A stretch of DNA of 64,000 nucleotides from an uncultured beta proteobacterium (lineage in GTDB: Bacteria > Pseudomonadota > Gammaproteobacteria > Burkholderiales > Burkholderiaceae_C): NCBI GenBank assembly GCA_903905735.1, contig CAIVHU010000128.1, positions 90,763-154,762 on the forward strand. The letters run 5' to 3'. The notes beneath the pieces were generated by a model, which was given only the letters and a program-made list of their open reading frames with translations, was not told the origin of the DNA and searched no databases. Of this stretch, positions 1 through 8,558 are shown in pieces; the stretch's first letter is position 1; each line of letters opens with the position of its first letter. The translations under genes were made by a program, and so were the position numbers.

Positions 1-133
1 GGTGCTGCCGTCATTGACATCCAAGGTTGCTGCCGCCACTTTTTGCGACAAGCAACACTTCGTTCTCAAGCGGTCGATTTCCAGAAAAAGTCGATGAGGC
101 TGGTTTTCTACACGGACTTTTCTGACGGGCCCA
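1..133. other. Left edge, no gene recognised
   Basis: This stretch lies downstream of the ParA-type gene, which is read on the minus strand. It holds no convincing coding frame; a small plus-strand frame starting at 43 runs into the ParA gene antisense and looks like a shadow. I see no clear hairpin terminator. Confidence 0.4.
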
Positions 134-892
134 TCAAACCCAGAGCTTTTCAAGCGCCAGCACAGCTTGGACGTAATCTGCCGCAGCCCGGCTCTGCGGC
201 GCGTGTGCACGCACCGGCTTGCCCACCGCAAATGCTTCTGCCACCTTGATGTCGGTGCGAATGCCTGGCAGCAGGCGCGCCGCGCCAAACTGGTGTGACA
301 GACTGGAATTGACCTCACGGTGCTGGCCAATGCGCAGATCGACCATCACCGGCAGAAAACCCAGCACCTTGAGCCGCTCATTCAGGCCCCGGCTGGCCAC
401 CCGAAACAGCAGCCGCGCGAGTTGCCGCACCCCTTCGCCAGACAGGTAATGCGGCACAAACGGCACCAGCACCCGGTCTGCTGCGCACAGGGCATTGATC
501 AGCAAGCCATCCAGAGAAGGCGGCGTATCCAGAATGATGGTGTCGTAGTCATCCACCAGACTCTCGGTCACCAGGGCGTCGCGCAACAGCAGCTCACTCG
601 CGCCCACGCCGCCATGTTCAAACAAGGGGTCGGCAGGAATCAGGTGCAACCCAGGCCAGATAGATTCAACCACCGCGCAGCGCAAGCCGTGCCGTCCAGC
701 CAAAAAACCGTGCACCGTGGGGGTATCCCGTTGTGGCTTGAACCCCAGCCCCACAGCGCAGTGGCCCTGGGTGTCCAGGTCAACCAGCAGCACCTGCTGC
801 CCCAAGGCGGCCAACTCGGCCGCCATATTGACCGAGGTTGATGATTTCCCCGAGCCGCCTTTGCGATTGCTGATGACCAGAGTTCGCGCCAT
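134..892 (-). CDS. ParA/MinD-type ATPase of the chemotaxis operon
   Basis: A 252-residue P-loop ATPase of the ParA/Soj class. The deviant Walker A motif KGGSGKSST is at residues 11-19, the switch I aspartate follows LLVDLDTQG near residue 38, and Walker B is ILDTPPS near residue 120. It has no N-terminal helix-turn-helix, as expected for short ParA proteins. No ParB partner gene follows. It is the last gene of the chemosensory operon, 5 bp after a receptor gene. By family knowledge, ParA-type proteins in such clusters (ParC, PpfA) position chemoreceptor arrays in the cell. That role is inferred from context; a plasmid or chromosome partition role is less likely. Confidence 0.85.
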   Translation of the reverse strand: MARTLVISNRKGGSGKSSTSVNMAAELAALGQQVLLVDLDTQGHCAVGLGFKPQRDTPTVHGFLAGRHGLRCAVVESIWPGLHLIPADPLFEHGGVGASELLLRDALVTESLVDDYDTIILDTPPSLDGLLINALCAADRVLVPFVPHYLSGEGVRQLARLLFRVASRGLNERLKVLGFLPVMVDLRIGQHREVNSSLSHQFGAARLLPGIRTDIKVAEAFAVGKPVRAHAPQSRAAADYVQAVLALEKLWV

Positions 893-897
893 GGTGG

Positions 898-2142
898 TCA
901 GAACAGCTCGATCTTGGGCCGATCATCGACAGGCGCGGCTGCGGCACCGACCACATCCGTGTGGGTGTCGCGCTGGCTTTGCATCACATAGCTGGAAACC
1001 TGGTCATCCAGGCGCTGGCGCAGTGTGACCATGGCTTGCGGGTCCCAGGCTTTATCCACCAATTGGTCGGCCATGTTTTGCAGGTGGGCATTGAGCTCTT
1101 CTTGCGCTTTTTGCACCTGCTCAACCCGCTGGCGGGTCACGTCCTGAAACTGGATTTGCCCCAGCGCGTCAGTTAGGCGCATCACGATGTCCTGATGTCC
1201 GGCCTTGACACCTTCGATGATCTCCAGCAAGCTGCTCGACGCGGCCGAGAACCGGTGCTGCATGTCGTCCACATCGGAAATCACCTGGCGCATGTTGCCT
1301 GTAGCCGAGTTTCTGTCGTCCACTTCGGTGGCGTTGCGAAGCTCTTCGTCAATGCCTTCAGTGGCAGTCTTGATCTTGAGCGAAATACTCACCGCTGCCC
1401 CGGCGGTACGGTTTGACAACTCGCGGATTTCTGCTGCCAGCACCGCAAAACCGCGCCCGGCATCACCGGCACGGGCCGCCTCCACCGCCGCATTGATGGC
1501 CAAAATGTTGGTTTGCTTGGCCACTTGCGAAATATCGGCCACCAGGGTCGTCAGGCTCTTGACCTCTTGCAGCCGTTTGATGCGTCCGAGGTTGATCTCG
1601 ATATCTTGGTGCTGCTTGTCCACAAACATTTGCAGGATCTGCCCCAGTTGCTTGTCCACCATGACCTTTTCCTTGAGCGCCGTGGCCAGTTCGTTGCCGC
1701 TCTCTTCAGACGCATTGATGCGCTGCAATTGCTGGTTGGAGACCTGGTGGATGGCACCGAGCGATTCAATCAGCGCCATCACCCCTCTCTCGGTCTCTTG
1801 CACTGCCCCATCCAATTGCTTGCTCATCACATCCAGATAGGGCGAGACTTCACGCACTTCGGCCACCACCTGCTCGCGCGGCATGTGTTTTTCCAGCATC
1901 AGCCACTCGTCGTCAAAGGCTGTTTTATGTGCCAGGTACTTGAAAAACAGCGCCACCAAGGACGTGCCTGCAAACGCGATGAAAAGCAGCACCGTCACTT
2001 GCCAATGAAAACTCACACCCATGGCTGGCATGACTGTCTCATGCAGCCACTCGGAGATTGCCACTAGCACAGTCGATGTCACAATGATGGCCGCCACGCC
2101 AATCAACGACGGAAAAGGTCTAGGGTGTGACTTCAACATCAT
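898..2142 (-). CDS. Membrane methyl-accepting chemotaxis protein
   Basis: A 414-residue chemoreceptor. Two hydrophobic segments (about residues 12-30 and 48-68) flank a very short loop, so there is almost no periplasmic sensor domain. The rest is a long helical cytoplasmic region whose hairpin tip reads [20 protein letters not shown] near residues 203-222. The C-terminal part has the segment [14 protein letters not shown]. Input is probably cytoplasmic or within the membrane. Two adjacent ATG codons are possible: 2142 and 2139. The GGAGG Shine-Dalgarno sits 2 or 5 bp upstream, which favours the second. It lies between cheY and the ParA gene in the same operon. Confidence 0.9.
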   Translation of the reverse strand: MMLKSHPRPFPSLIGVAAIIVTSTVLVAISEWLHETVMPAMGVSFHWQVTVLLFIAFAGTSLVALFFKYLAHKTAFDDEWLMLEKHMPREQVVAEVREVSPYLDVMSKQLDGAVQETERGVMALIESLGAIHQVSNQQLQRINASEESGNELATALKEKVMVDKQLGQILQMFVDKQHQDIEINLGRIKRLQEVKSLTTLVADISQVAKQTNILAINAAVEAARAGDAGRGFAVLAAEIRELSNRTAGAAVSISLKIKTATEGIDEELRNATEVDDRNSATGNMRQVISDVDDMQHRFSAASSSLLEIIEGVKAGHQDIVMRLTDALGQIQFQDVTRQRVEQVQKAQEELNAHLQNMADQLVDKAWDPQAMVTLRQRLDDQVSSYVMQSQRDTHTDVVGAAAAPVDDRPKIELF

Positions 2143-2175
2143 CGCCTCCGAAACGTGCTTTTCTCGCCGACCACC

Positions 2176-2550
2176 TCAAGCTCCCGGTACGACCTGTTTG
2201 ATCACCTTGACCAGATCGGTCCCTGACACTGGTTTAACCAGCCAGCCCGTGGCACCGAGCTTTTTGCCCTCGTCGCGCTTTTTCGAGTCGCTCTCGGTGG
2301 TCAGCGTCAGGATCGGCACAAAGCGGTAGCCTGGCAGCGCCTTGACGTTTTTGATGAGTTCGAGACCACCCATGTTGGGCATGTTGATGTCGGTGATGAT
2401 CAGGTCCGGTTTCAGCCCGGCCTTGAGCTTGATCATCGCCTGCACCCCATCAGAAGCGGTTTGCACCTTAAAACCGTTCATCTCCAGGCTCGATTTGACG
2501 CTCATGGTCATGGTGGGCGAATCGTCCACGATCAAAATGGTTTTTGCCAT
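2176..2550 (-). CDS. cheY: CheY-type single-domain response regulator
   Basis: A 124-residue receiver domain without an output domain. The acidic pair is Asp9/Asp10, the phospho-acceptor is Asp54 (IITDINMPNMGG), Thr84/Thr85 lie at the end of beta-4, and the conserved lysine is Lys106 in LVKPV. It is expected to be phosphorylated by the CheA encoded two genes upstream and to carry the signal to the flagellar motor or another output. It sits between the STAS-like gene and the membrane receptor. A second stand-alone receiver lies upstream at 5575-5946; which one contacts the motor cannot be told from sequence. Confidence 0.93.
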   Translation of the reverse strand: MAKTILIVDDSPTMTMSVKSSLEMNGFKVQTASDGVQAMIKLKAGLKPDLIITDINMPNMGGLELIKNVKALPGYRFVPILTLTTESDSKKRDEGKKLGATGWLVKPVSGTDLVKVIKQVVPGA

Positions 2551-2564
2551 ACAAGACTACTTTC

Positions 2565-2813
2565 TCAAGAATGATGGGATACCAACACGGGTTTGAGCCA
2601 TTCTGCCAGCCCGGCATCCTGGGGCCAGGCACTCACTGCCACACCAGCGGCCATCAGCACCTGGATATTGGCCGGGTGAATGTGCGTGCAAGCCGCCAGA
2701 TCGACCTTCGCGGCGGGTTTGTCTTGCAGCCATTCCAGCAATTTCTCAGCATCTTCCACCCCCACAGTGTCGCTGAGCACCGCCAGCTTTTTGCGAAATT
2801 CCATGGCCATCAC
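2565..2813 (-). CDS. Small STAS-like protein
   Basis: An 82-residue protein that begins MMAMEFRKKL and carries a weak STAS-type pattern: a helix of the form GVEDAEKLLEWLQ, a strand KVDLAACTHIHPANIQVL and a following helix. STAS-like proteins of this size occur next to cheA in several chemosensory clusters, where they may bind CheA or receptors. The start overlaps the cheA stop by 4 bp, so translation is probably coupled. The expected phosphorylatable Ser/Thr after the aspartate of the second strand is not obvious; the sequence there reads CTHIHPAN. The family assignment is moderately sure and the role is inferred. Confidence 0.65.
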   Translation of the reverse strand: MMAMEFRKKLAVLSDTVGVEDAEKLLEWLQDKPAAKVDLAACTHIHPANIQVLMAAGVAVSAWPQDAGLAEWLKPVLVSHHS

Positions 2814-5578
2814 AATATCTCCTTGAGGTTGAGCACCATCAGCACCGATCCGTCGCCCATCAGCGCCGAGCCCGAATAGGCCCGCAAACTGCTGAGCACG
2901 CCTAGCAGCGGCTTCAGGATGATGTCGGCCGTGCCATGGAATTCGTCCACCAGCAGCCCCACGTTTTCTTCGCCCACCCGCACCACCAGCACCGCCAATT
3001 CACCCTCGTCGTTGGTCAAGGGCGGGGCGGCCAGGCTTAGCAAGGCGTTGAGCGACAGCAACGGCACAATGCGACCGCGCAGCACGGTGGCCTGGCGTTG
3101 CTTGATCAGCCGCACTGCGTTGCCGGGCACGCGCACAGTTTCCACCACCATGTCCATCGGCACACCGAACATCTGGCCGTTCGACGCAACCGTCATCACA
3201 TTGGTCACTGCCATGGACAGCGGCAGGGACAGCCGCAGCGTCGTGCCCTGCCCTTTGACGCTGGCCAGCGCGATGCTGCCATTGACGCGCTCCACCGCTG
3301 TGCGCACCACGTCCATGCCAACGCCCCGGCCCGACAGGTCTGACACCACTTCGGCGGTGGAAAAACCTGCTGCAAACACCAGGTTGATGGCTTCCTGGTC
3401 GCTGATGCGATCCAGCGTGGCCTCGTCAATCAGGCCCTTCTGGTAGGCCTTTTGCTTGATGACTTCCGGGTCAATGCCTTTGCCATCGTCGCTGATTTCA
3501 ATCACCACCCGGTCAGATTCCTGCTTTGCTACTATTTTCAGTGTGCCTACCGCAGGTTTACCAAGGGCTACACGCACATCTGGCATCTCAAGCCCGTGGT
3601 CCAGACTGTTGCGCACAATGTGCACCAGCGGGTCGCCCAGCGATTCGATGATGTTTTTGTCGGCAGCGGTTTCCTGGCCTTCAAGCACCAGGTTGACTTC
3701 TTTGCCCAGCTTGCGCGAGGTGTCGCGCACCAGGCGCGGAAAACGCTGAAACACAAACGACACCGGCATCATGCGCACCTGCATGATGGCATCCTGCATT
3801 TCTTCGGAAATTCGGTTGATGACGGCGTACTGCGCCTTGATCTCGCGCGACAGCTCACGCACGCCAAACACGTTTTCAGCCCGGCTGGCCAAATAGGGGA
3901 TGGCATTTTTGGCCACCACCATTTCACCAATCAGGTTCATCAGCCGGTCCACCTTGACCTGATCAACCTTGAGCGTTTTGGCGCTGTTGGCATCATCGGC
4001 ACGGCGGTTCATGCGCATCTCAAATTCAGGCGGCTCAACCGGTGTCGCTGCGTCTTTGGCTGGCTCGGTCACCTGGGCCGTTTCAGTCGCAGCGGGCTGC
4101 ACCGCATCAATGGCAGATGCAACGGCACTGGGTTGGGTCAGCCCGACACCTGCCGGAAAAGCCAGCGCAAGCCACTGAGCCAGCGGCGCGGCGCTGCTGG
4201 ACTGCAGCGCTTGTGCCGCAGCGGCGTTGAGTGTCACTTCTTCCGCTAAGCGGCCACAGGCGCGCAAACACCCCAGCAGCGATGCCGCCGCCGCCTTGAT
4301 GCGCCCAGTCAGCCAGGCGGCATCATCGGGCAAAGCCAAAATTTCACGCTGCACCGCCAGCACATCGGCAATGGCTTGCGCTTGCACGCTAGCGGGTGCG
4401 TCTGCCACGGGTGCCATGGCCGACTCCTGCGCCGCTGTTGCTGTCACAGATCGTAGGGTTGCTACATTAATAGTAGCTTTCTGCGAAGCATCTGTAAGGG
4501 CTAGAGCCCAATTTGGCACGATAAGGGTGCGCAGCGACTCAATCAAGGTGCGCAGTGCCACCAGGTCAACCTGTGGTGCCTCCAGCAAGGCCGAGATCCA
4601 GCGCAAGTCTGACGACAGCCACAGTGCGCTGTTGGACAGCTCCAGCATGCTGCGCACCGCACGGCGCAGGCCGGTGAGGTCATGGCGCTCCAGAAAGCCC
4701 AGCGCGTCGGCCACAAAGTCGTCATAGACCGGGCCGCCATTCGGGTCGCCTTGCGGCAGTGCCAGGGCCAGCGGTGGCACCGCCAGAATCTGGACCTGAT
4801 CGGGCACATAGCGGTAGTGTTGCTCAATGTCGGCTCGGGAGGCGGCGGACAACACGTCAAAGTCAAGCATGCAGCGGTAGGCATCCAGCTCGGCCAGCTT
4901 GGGCCAGGGCGCGCGTGCCGCCATGCCACCCCACAGCAAGCCGGGGGTCAGTTTGGCCTGATGCAGCGGGTCTTCGCCCTGAAAAAAGCACTCCTCAGAC
5001 GGCTGGTAATGCACCCAGAACAAGGGCGTGCCACTTTGGGCTGCTTGCCACGCGGCCAGGCGAATGTGTTCGGGGATGCGGGCCAGTGCGGTCGGGTCGG
5101 TTTGCAGCGGCTGAACTTCAGCAGGATCACCCTCAACCTTGTCCTCTGCCAGGGGCGGCGCGGGAAGCTCACTGGCGCTGTGGCTGGTGTCATTGGCGCC
5201 AATCAAGGCGCGCAGGCTGCGGGCCAGCGCGGCGGCATCGGTGACCATGCCTGCGGGCATGGGGCGCTCAGCCTCAATGTCATCGCAGAGCATGCCGACA
5301 AAGTCCATGGCATCGAGCAGGCGGTCGGCCAGCGCTTGCGAATAATGAACACGGCCGTTGCGCACCGCGTCCATCAGGTCTTCGCCGGCGTGCAACACCC
5401 GCGTCATCTCGGGAAATTCGAACAAGCCGCTGTTGCCCTTGAGGGTGTGCACCACGCGAAACAACTGCGTCATCAGATCCTGGTCATCGGGCGCGTCTTC
5501 AAGTTGCATCAGCTTTTCGCCAATGCCTTGCAGCGCCTCACGCGACTCGCTTAAAAACTGCTCCAGCAAGGCATTCAT
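2810..5578 (-). CDS. cheA: Chemotaxis histidine kinase CheA
   Basis: A 922-residue CheA. The Hpt domain is at residues 1-105 with phospho-acceptor His44 in VVHTLKGNSG. Residues about 165-275 resemble the regulatory domain of some CheA proteins, with the motif CFFQGEDPL. A helical linker follows. The dimerisation helices start near residue 536 (VDRLMNLIGEMVV), the N box is near 649 (VRNSLDHGLE), the G boxes are at about 695 (ISDDGKGID) and 740 (GRGVGMDVV), and a CheW-like P5 domain runs from about 790 to the end. All ATP-binding motifs look intact. Residues about 354-373, in the linker, are encoded by a copy of the interspersed repeat. It overlaps the downstream STAS-like gene by 4 bp and the upstream receiver gene by 4 bp. 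Confidence 0.95.
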   Translation of the reverse strand: MNALLEQFLSESREALQGIGEKLMQLEDAPDDQDLMTQLFRVVHTLKGNSGLFEFPEMTRVLHAGEDLMDAVRNGRVHYSQALADRLLDAMDFVGMLCDDIEAERPMPAGMVTDAAALARSLRALIGANDTSHSASELPAPPLAEDKVEGDPAEVQPLQTDPTALARIPEHIRLAAWQAAQSGTPLFWVHYQPSEECFFQGEDPLHQAKLTPGLLWGGMAARAPWPKLAELDAYRCMLDFDVLSAASRADIEQHYRYVPDQVQILAVPPLALALPQGDPNGGPVYDDFVADALGFLERHDLTGLRRAVRSMLELSNSALWLSSDLRWISALLEAPQVDLVALRTLIESLRTLIVPNWALALTDASQKATINVATLRSVTATAAQESAMAPVADAPASVQAQAIADVLAVQREILALPDDAAWLTGRIKAAAASLLGCLRACGRLAEEVTLNAAAAQALQSSSAAPLAQWLALAFPAGVGLTQPSAVASAIDAVQPAATETAQVTEPAKDAATPVEPPEFEMRMNRRADDANSAKTLKVDQVKVDRLMNLIGEMVVAKNAIPYLASRAENVFGVRELSREIKAQYAVINRISEEMQDAIMQVRMMPVSFVFQRFPRLVRDTSRKLGKEVNLVLEGQETAADKNIIESLGDPLVHIVRNSLDHGLEMPDVRVALGKPAVGTLKIVAKQESDRVVIEISDDGKGIDPEVIKQKAYQKGLIDEATLDRISDQEAINLVFAAGFSTAEVVSDLSGRGVGMDVVRTAVERVNGSIALASVKGQGTTLRLSLPLSMAVTNVMTVASNGQMFGVPMDMVVETVRVPGNAVRLIKQRQATVLRGRIVPLLSLNALLSLAAPPLTNDEGELAVLVVRVGEENVGLLVDEFHGTADIILKPLLGVLSSLRAYSGSALMGDGSVLMVLNLKEIL
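4460..4518 (-). repeat. Interspersed repeat copy inside cheA
   Basis: Read on the minus strand this copy starts with CAAATTGGGCTCTAGCCCTT and ends with GTAGC, matching the family seen elsewhere in the window. It is in frame with cheA and in the sense direction. It gives a peptide beginning NWALALTDAS in the linker between the CheA regulatory region and the kinase core. Confidence 0.75.
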
Positions 5579-5946
5579 GGTGTCATGTCTCCCAGCAGCA
5601 GGGCAATGGGGGCCAGCAGTTGCTCTGGCTGCATCGGCTTGACCATGTACAAATTGGCTCCGGCGGCATAGGCGCGCTGGCGGTCAGCCTTGGAGGCCTC
5701 GGTGGAAATCATGATGGCAGGGGCCTGTGCCACGTCCTGGCTGCGGAGCTCGCGCAAAAAGCCATAACCGTCCAGCTTGGGCATGTTGACATCCACAAGA
5801 TAGAGGTCATACGGGGTTTGCAGGGCTTTCTCTAGTGCTTCCAGGCCGTTGATAGCCTCATCGACCGCATAGCCTGCCGCCTGCAAGATATTGCGGTGGT
5901 ACATCCGCACCGTGGCCGCGTCGTCAATGATCAATATCCGTTTCAT
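5575..5946 (-). CDS. Single-domain response regulator (CheY-like)
   Basis: A 123-residue receiver. The acidic pair is Asp8/Asp9, the phosphorylation site is Asp52 (YLVDVNMPKLDG), and the C-terminal lysine is in MVKPMQPEQL. An open frame continues 34 codons further upstream but into cheR; the ATG at 5946 gives the normal MKRILIIDD start. It is followed by cheA with a 4-bp overlap and preceded by cheR 5 bp away. In the same operon as another CheY, it may act as a phosphate sink or drive a separate output; this is inference. Confidence 0.9.
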   Translation of the reverse strand: MKRILIIDDAATVRMYHRNILQAAGYAVDEAINGLEALEKALQTPYDLYLVDVNMPKLDGYGFLRELRSQDVAQAPAIMISTEASKADRQRAYAAGANLYMVKPMQPEQLLAPIALLLGDMTP

Positions 5947-5951
5947 TGTTA

Positions 5952-6788
5952 TCACTCCGTAGGCTTTTGATAGACGATGGCTTCGGGAAACTTGACCACC
6001 TTGTAAAGCGACGAGATGCGGCTCATGGATTCGGAGTGCCCCAGGCAAATAAAGCCACCGGGCTTGAGTGCATCGTAAAAGGTCTCGGCAGCAGTCTTGC
6101 GCGACAGGTCGTCAAAGTAAATCAGCAGGTTGCGGCAAAACACCACGTCAAAGTTGCGGTAAGGCCGGGTGTCGGCGGGCTCTGACAGGTTGACACGGGT
6201 GAACTCGACGGCGCTGCGCAGATCGTCGCTGATCTGATGCCCGTCATGTGTTTTGCGAAAGTATTTTTGCAGATAGGCCAGCGGCAACTGCGCCACCGAG
6301 CGGTCTGAGTACAGGCCGCGTTTGGCCTGCGCCAGAATCGTGGTGTCAATGTCGGAGGCGATGATTTCAACGTCGTAGTGATGGATGTCGGCCCAGCGCT
6401 CCAGCAGGTAGATGGCGATCGAATACGGTTCTTCGCCAGAGGACGAGGGCAACACCCAGATGCGCAATGTGGTCTGGTCGCGCTTGCGCGCCACCAGGTG
6501 CGGCAAGATGGAGTTGACCAGGCACTTGAACTGGTACTCTTCCCGGAAGAAATAGGTCTCGTTGACCGTCATCAGATTCGTTAATAACTGCAGCTCTTCC
6601 CCGGAGGCCTGAAACCGCAGCATGGTGAAGTAGCTTCTGAACGCCGCGTTGTCGGTGGCTTCCATGCGTTCCAGCAGGCGCTTGTCAACAAAATACCGCT
6701 TGGACGGCTCAAACTGAATGCCCGTCTTGCGATAGAAATACTCCCGGAACTTGTGGAAGTCTTCTTCCGAGATGCTGGGGGCGGGCAT
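5952..6788 (-). CDS. cheR: Chemotaxis methyltransferase CheR
   Basis: A 278-residue S-adenosylmethionine-dependent methyltransferase that methylates glutamates on chemoreceptors. The N-terminal helical CheR domain is at about residues 8-75, with TVNETYFFRE leading into the catalytic domain. The SAM-binding motif appears as LPSSSGEEPYSIAI near residue 112, and later motifs are IIASDIDTTIL, FCRNLLIYFD and LGHSES. There are no TPR repeats at the C-terminus. The gene stands between the HEAT-repeat gene and the small receiver gene. It works opposite to CheB encoded two genes upstream, giving adaptation of the array. Confidence 0.95.
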   Translation of the reverse strand: MPAPSISEEDFHKFREYFYRKTGIQFEPSKRYFVDKRLLERMEATDNAAFRSYFTMLRFQASGEELQLLTNLMTVNETYFFREEYQFKCLVNSILPHLVARKRDQTTLRIWVLPSSSGEEPYSIAIYLLERWADIHHYDVEIIASDIDTTILAQAKRGLYSDRSVAQLPLAYLQKYFRKTHDGHQISDDLRSAVEFTRVNLSEPADTRPYRNFDVVFCRNLLIYFDDLSRKTAAETFYDALKPGGFICLGHSESMSRISSLYKVVKFPEAIVYQKPTE

Positions 6789-6796
6789 AAAAAGGG

Positions 6797-7420
6797 TCAG
6801 TCTTCCTGAATGCGTTTGATCGCCAGATCAGCAGCAAACGCAATGTAGGCCTGGTCGGCAAAGCGGGCTTTGAGTTGCTGCAATGAGGTCAGCGCCGCGC
6901 TTGAGCCCACCTCGCCGAGCAAGTCAACTGCCGTCGCGCAGACGTTGATGTGCGGATCGCGCTCAATCACCTCACGCAGCCAGAGTTCCACATCCGGGTG
7001 TTTGAGCGATTCCAGAATGTTGACCGCAAAAATGCGCATGTCGCTGTCAGGGTCAGCCAGCAGTTCACGCATGATGGGCGCCACCGCATCGGGCAAGAGC
7101 TTCATGGCCTCAATGGCCTCGTTGCGCAAGGCCGCATCTTCACTGCGCATGCACTGCACCAAGCCGGTCACAGCGGTGCTGTCGCCCAGCCGTGTCAGCG
7201 TGGTCAAAATCACCTCGCGCACAGCCGCATCAGATTCCCGTGCAAGGCGTGCCACCAGCACGGCTGAGCTGCCCGGGCAGTCGGCCAGGTCGCGCGCGGC
7301 CCAGCGCCGCACCTCGGCACTGGCATCGTCCAGACTCCGTGCCAGGTTGTCGCAATCCCGCTCTTGCTTGCGCGAAACACGCTCAGTGCGCTCGCTGGGG
7401 GTGCTTCTGATCAACGCCAT
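6797..7420 (-). CDS. HEAT-repeat protein of the chemotaxis cluster
   Basis: A 207-residue all-helical protein with four to five HEAT-like repeats. The recurring pattern is (D)xxxxVRxxAxxxL, seen as SAEVRRWAARDL, DAAVREVILTTL, DAALRNEAIEAM and DSDMRIFAVNIL. No signal peptide or membrane segment is visible. The chosen ATG at 7420 has an AAGGA Shine-Dalgarno; a longer frame would run into cheB. HEAT proteins near cheB/cheR are known from some bacterial clusters and presumably act as scaffolds for protein contacts. The exact partner is unknown here. Confidence 0.8.
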   Translation of the reverse strand: MALIRSTPSERTERVSRKQERDCDNLARSLDDASAEVRRWAARDLADCPGSSAVLVARLARESDAAVREVILTTLTRLGDSTAVTGLVQCMRSEDAALRNEAIEAMKLLPDAVAPIMRELLADPDSDMRIFAVNILESLKHPDVELWLREVIERDPHINVCATAVDLLGEVGSSAALTSLQQLKARFADQAYIAFAADLAIKRIQED

Positions 7421-7433
7421 GTCGAGTCCTTCT

Positions 7434-8537
7434 TTAGCGGCTGGCCCAGGCCTTGACCTGGTTGGCCACCTTGTCCAGCGGCAACACCATCGAGGCACCA
7501 CCGCGTTCAATCAATTCGGCTGGCATGCCAAATACAACGGCAGTCTCCTCGGCCTCTGCAATCGTGCGGCCACCGGCTTTTTTTATGGCGGTAAAACCAT
7601 CGGCACCATCGTAGCCCATGCCGGTCAGCATCACGGCCACGATCTGGCTGGGTTTGACGTGTTCCTGCGCACTGCGCGCCAGCAGCTCAACCGACGGGTG
7701 CCACAGATGCTCGGCCGATTCGGGCTTGGGCAGCACCGTCAGCACACCCGCACGGCGCGTCAGCACCATGTCGGCACCACCTTTTCCGATGTAGATAGTT
7801 CCAGTCTGGACCGACATGGGGTGCGCTGCCTCCACCACGTTCAGCTCGCACAAGCCGTTAAGCCGGGCTGAAAACGGTCCGGTAAAACTGCCCGGCATAT
7901 GCTGCGCCACCACCACCGGCCACGGGAAATTGGCTGGCAAGGCCGGTAGCACCTGTTCGAGTGCGCGCGGGCCGCCGGTCGATACGCCAATGATCAACAG
8001 CCCCTCGGCGCTCGACATCGGGGTCGATGCCGTGCTGCGCTGTGCGGTCTCACGCTCATCAATCAGCCGCTGGCGCAAACCCTGGGTCGACGCTGCGGGC
8101 TTGTTCGCTGGGTTAACTGGCGGTGCCGCGCGCCGCTTGCCGAGTTTGGCACGGGCGGCGGCGCGCACCTTGGCCAGCAAATCGGGTTTCACCTGATCAA
8201 GCGTGAGCGAAATGGTGCCGCCGGGCTTGGCCACGTAGTCCACTGCACCCAGATTGAGCGCCTCAAAGGTGGCCAGGGCGCCTTTTTCCGTCAGCGACGA
8301 CACCATCACCACCGGAACCGGCCGCTCGGCCATGATCAGTGACAGGGCCGTGATGCCATCCATCTCCGGCATGTTGATGTCAAGCGTCACCACATCCGGG
8401 CAAAAAAGGCGGTTTTCATCGACCGCCTCCTGGCCGTTTCTGGCCTGACGAATCTCGAAATCGCCCTCGGCCTGGAACAACAGCGTGAGCTGGCGGCGCA
8501 TCAGCGCCGAGTCGTCAACAATCAGCAGTTTGATCAT
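7434..8537 (-). CDS. cheB: Chemotaxis methylesterase/deamidase CheB
   Basis: A 367-residue response regulator with an enzyme output. The receiver has Asp8/Asp9 and the phospho-acceptor Asp53 (VTLDINMPEMDG). A charged, Ala/Pro-rich linker at about residues 120-175 leads to the CheB catalytic domain. Its triad residues can be seen as Ser in GVSTGGPRAL, His in VVAQHMPGSFT and Asp in LTGMGYDGADG. It removes methyl groups from receptors when phosphorylated by CheA. It lies between the triple-CheW gene and the HEAT gene, and its stop is 13 bp from the HEAT start. Confidence 0.95.
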   Translation of the reverse strand: MIKLLIVDDSALMRRQLTLLFQAEGDFEIRQARNGQEAVDENRLFCPDVVTLDINMPEMDGITALSLIMAERPVPVVMVSSLTEKGALATFEALNLGAVDYVAKPGGTISLTLDQVKPDLLAKVRAAARAKLGKRRAAPPVNPANKPAASTQGLRQRLIDERETAQRSTASTPMSSAEGLLIIGVSTGGPRALEQVLPALPANFPWPVVVAQHMPGSFTGPFSARLNGLCELNVVEAAHPMSVQTGTIYIGKGGADMVLTRRAGVLTVLPKPESAEHLWHPSVELLARSAQEHVKPSQIVAVMLTGMGYDGADGFTAIKKAGGRTIAEAEETAVVFGMPAELIERGGASMVLPLDKVANQVKAWASR

Positions 8538-8558
8538 GATGCGTCCAGAGGCGGCCTC

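Noticed and set aside
3525..3576. Possible further repeat copy in cheA
   Set aside because: It shares TAGCCCTT and AGTAGC ends on the minus strand, but the encoded GKPAVGT segment is a conserved CheA feature, so the match may be chance.
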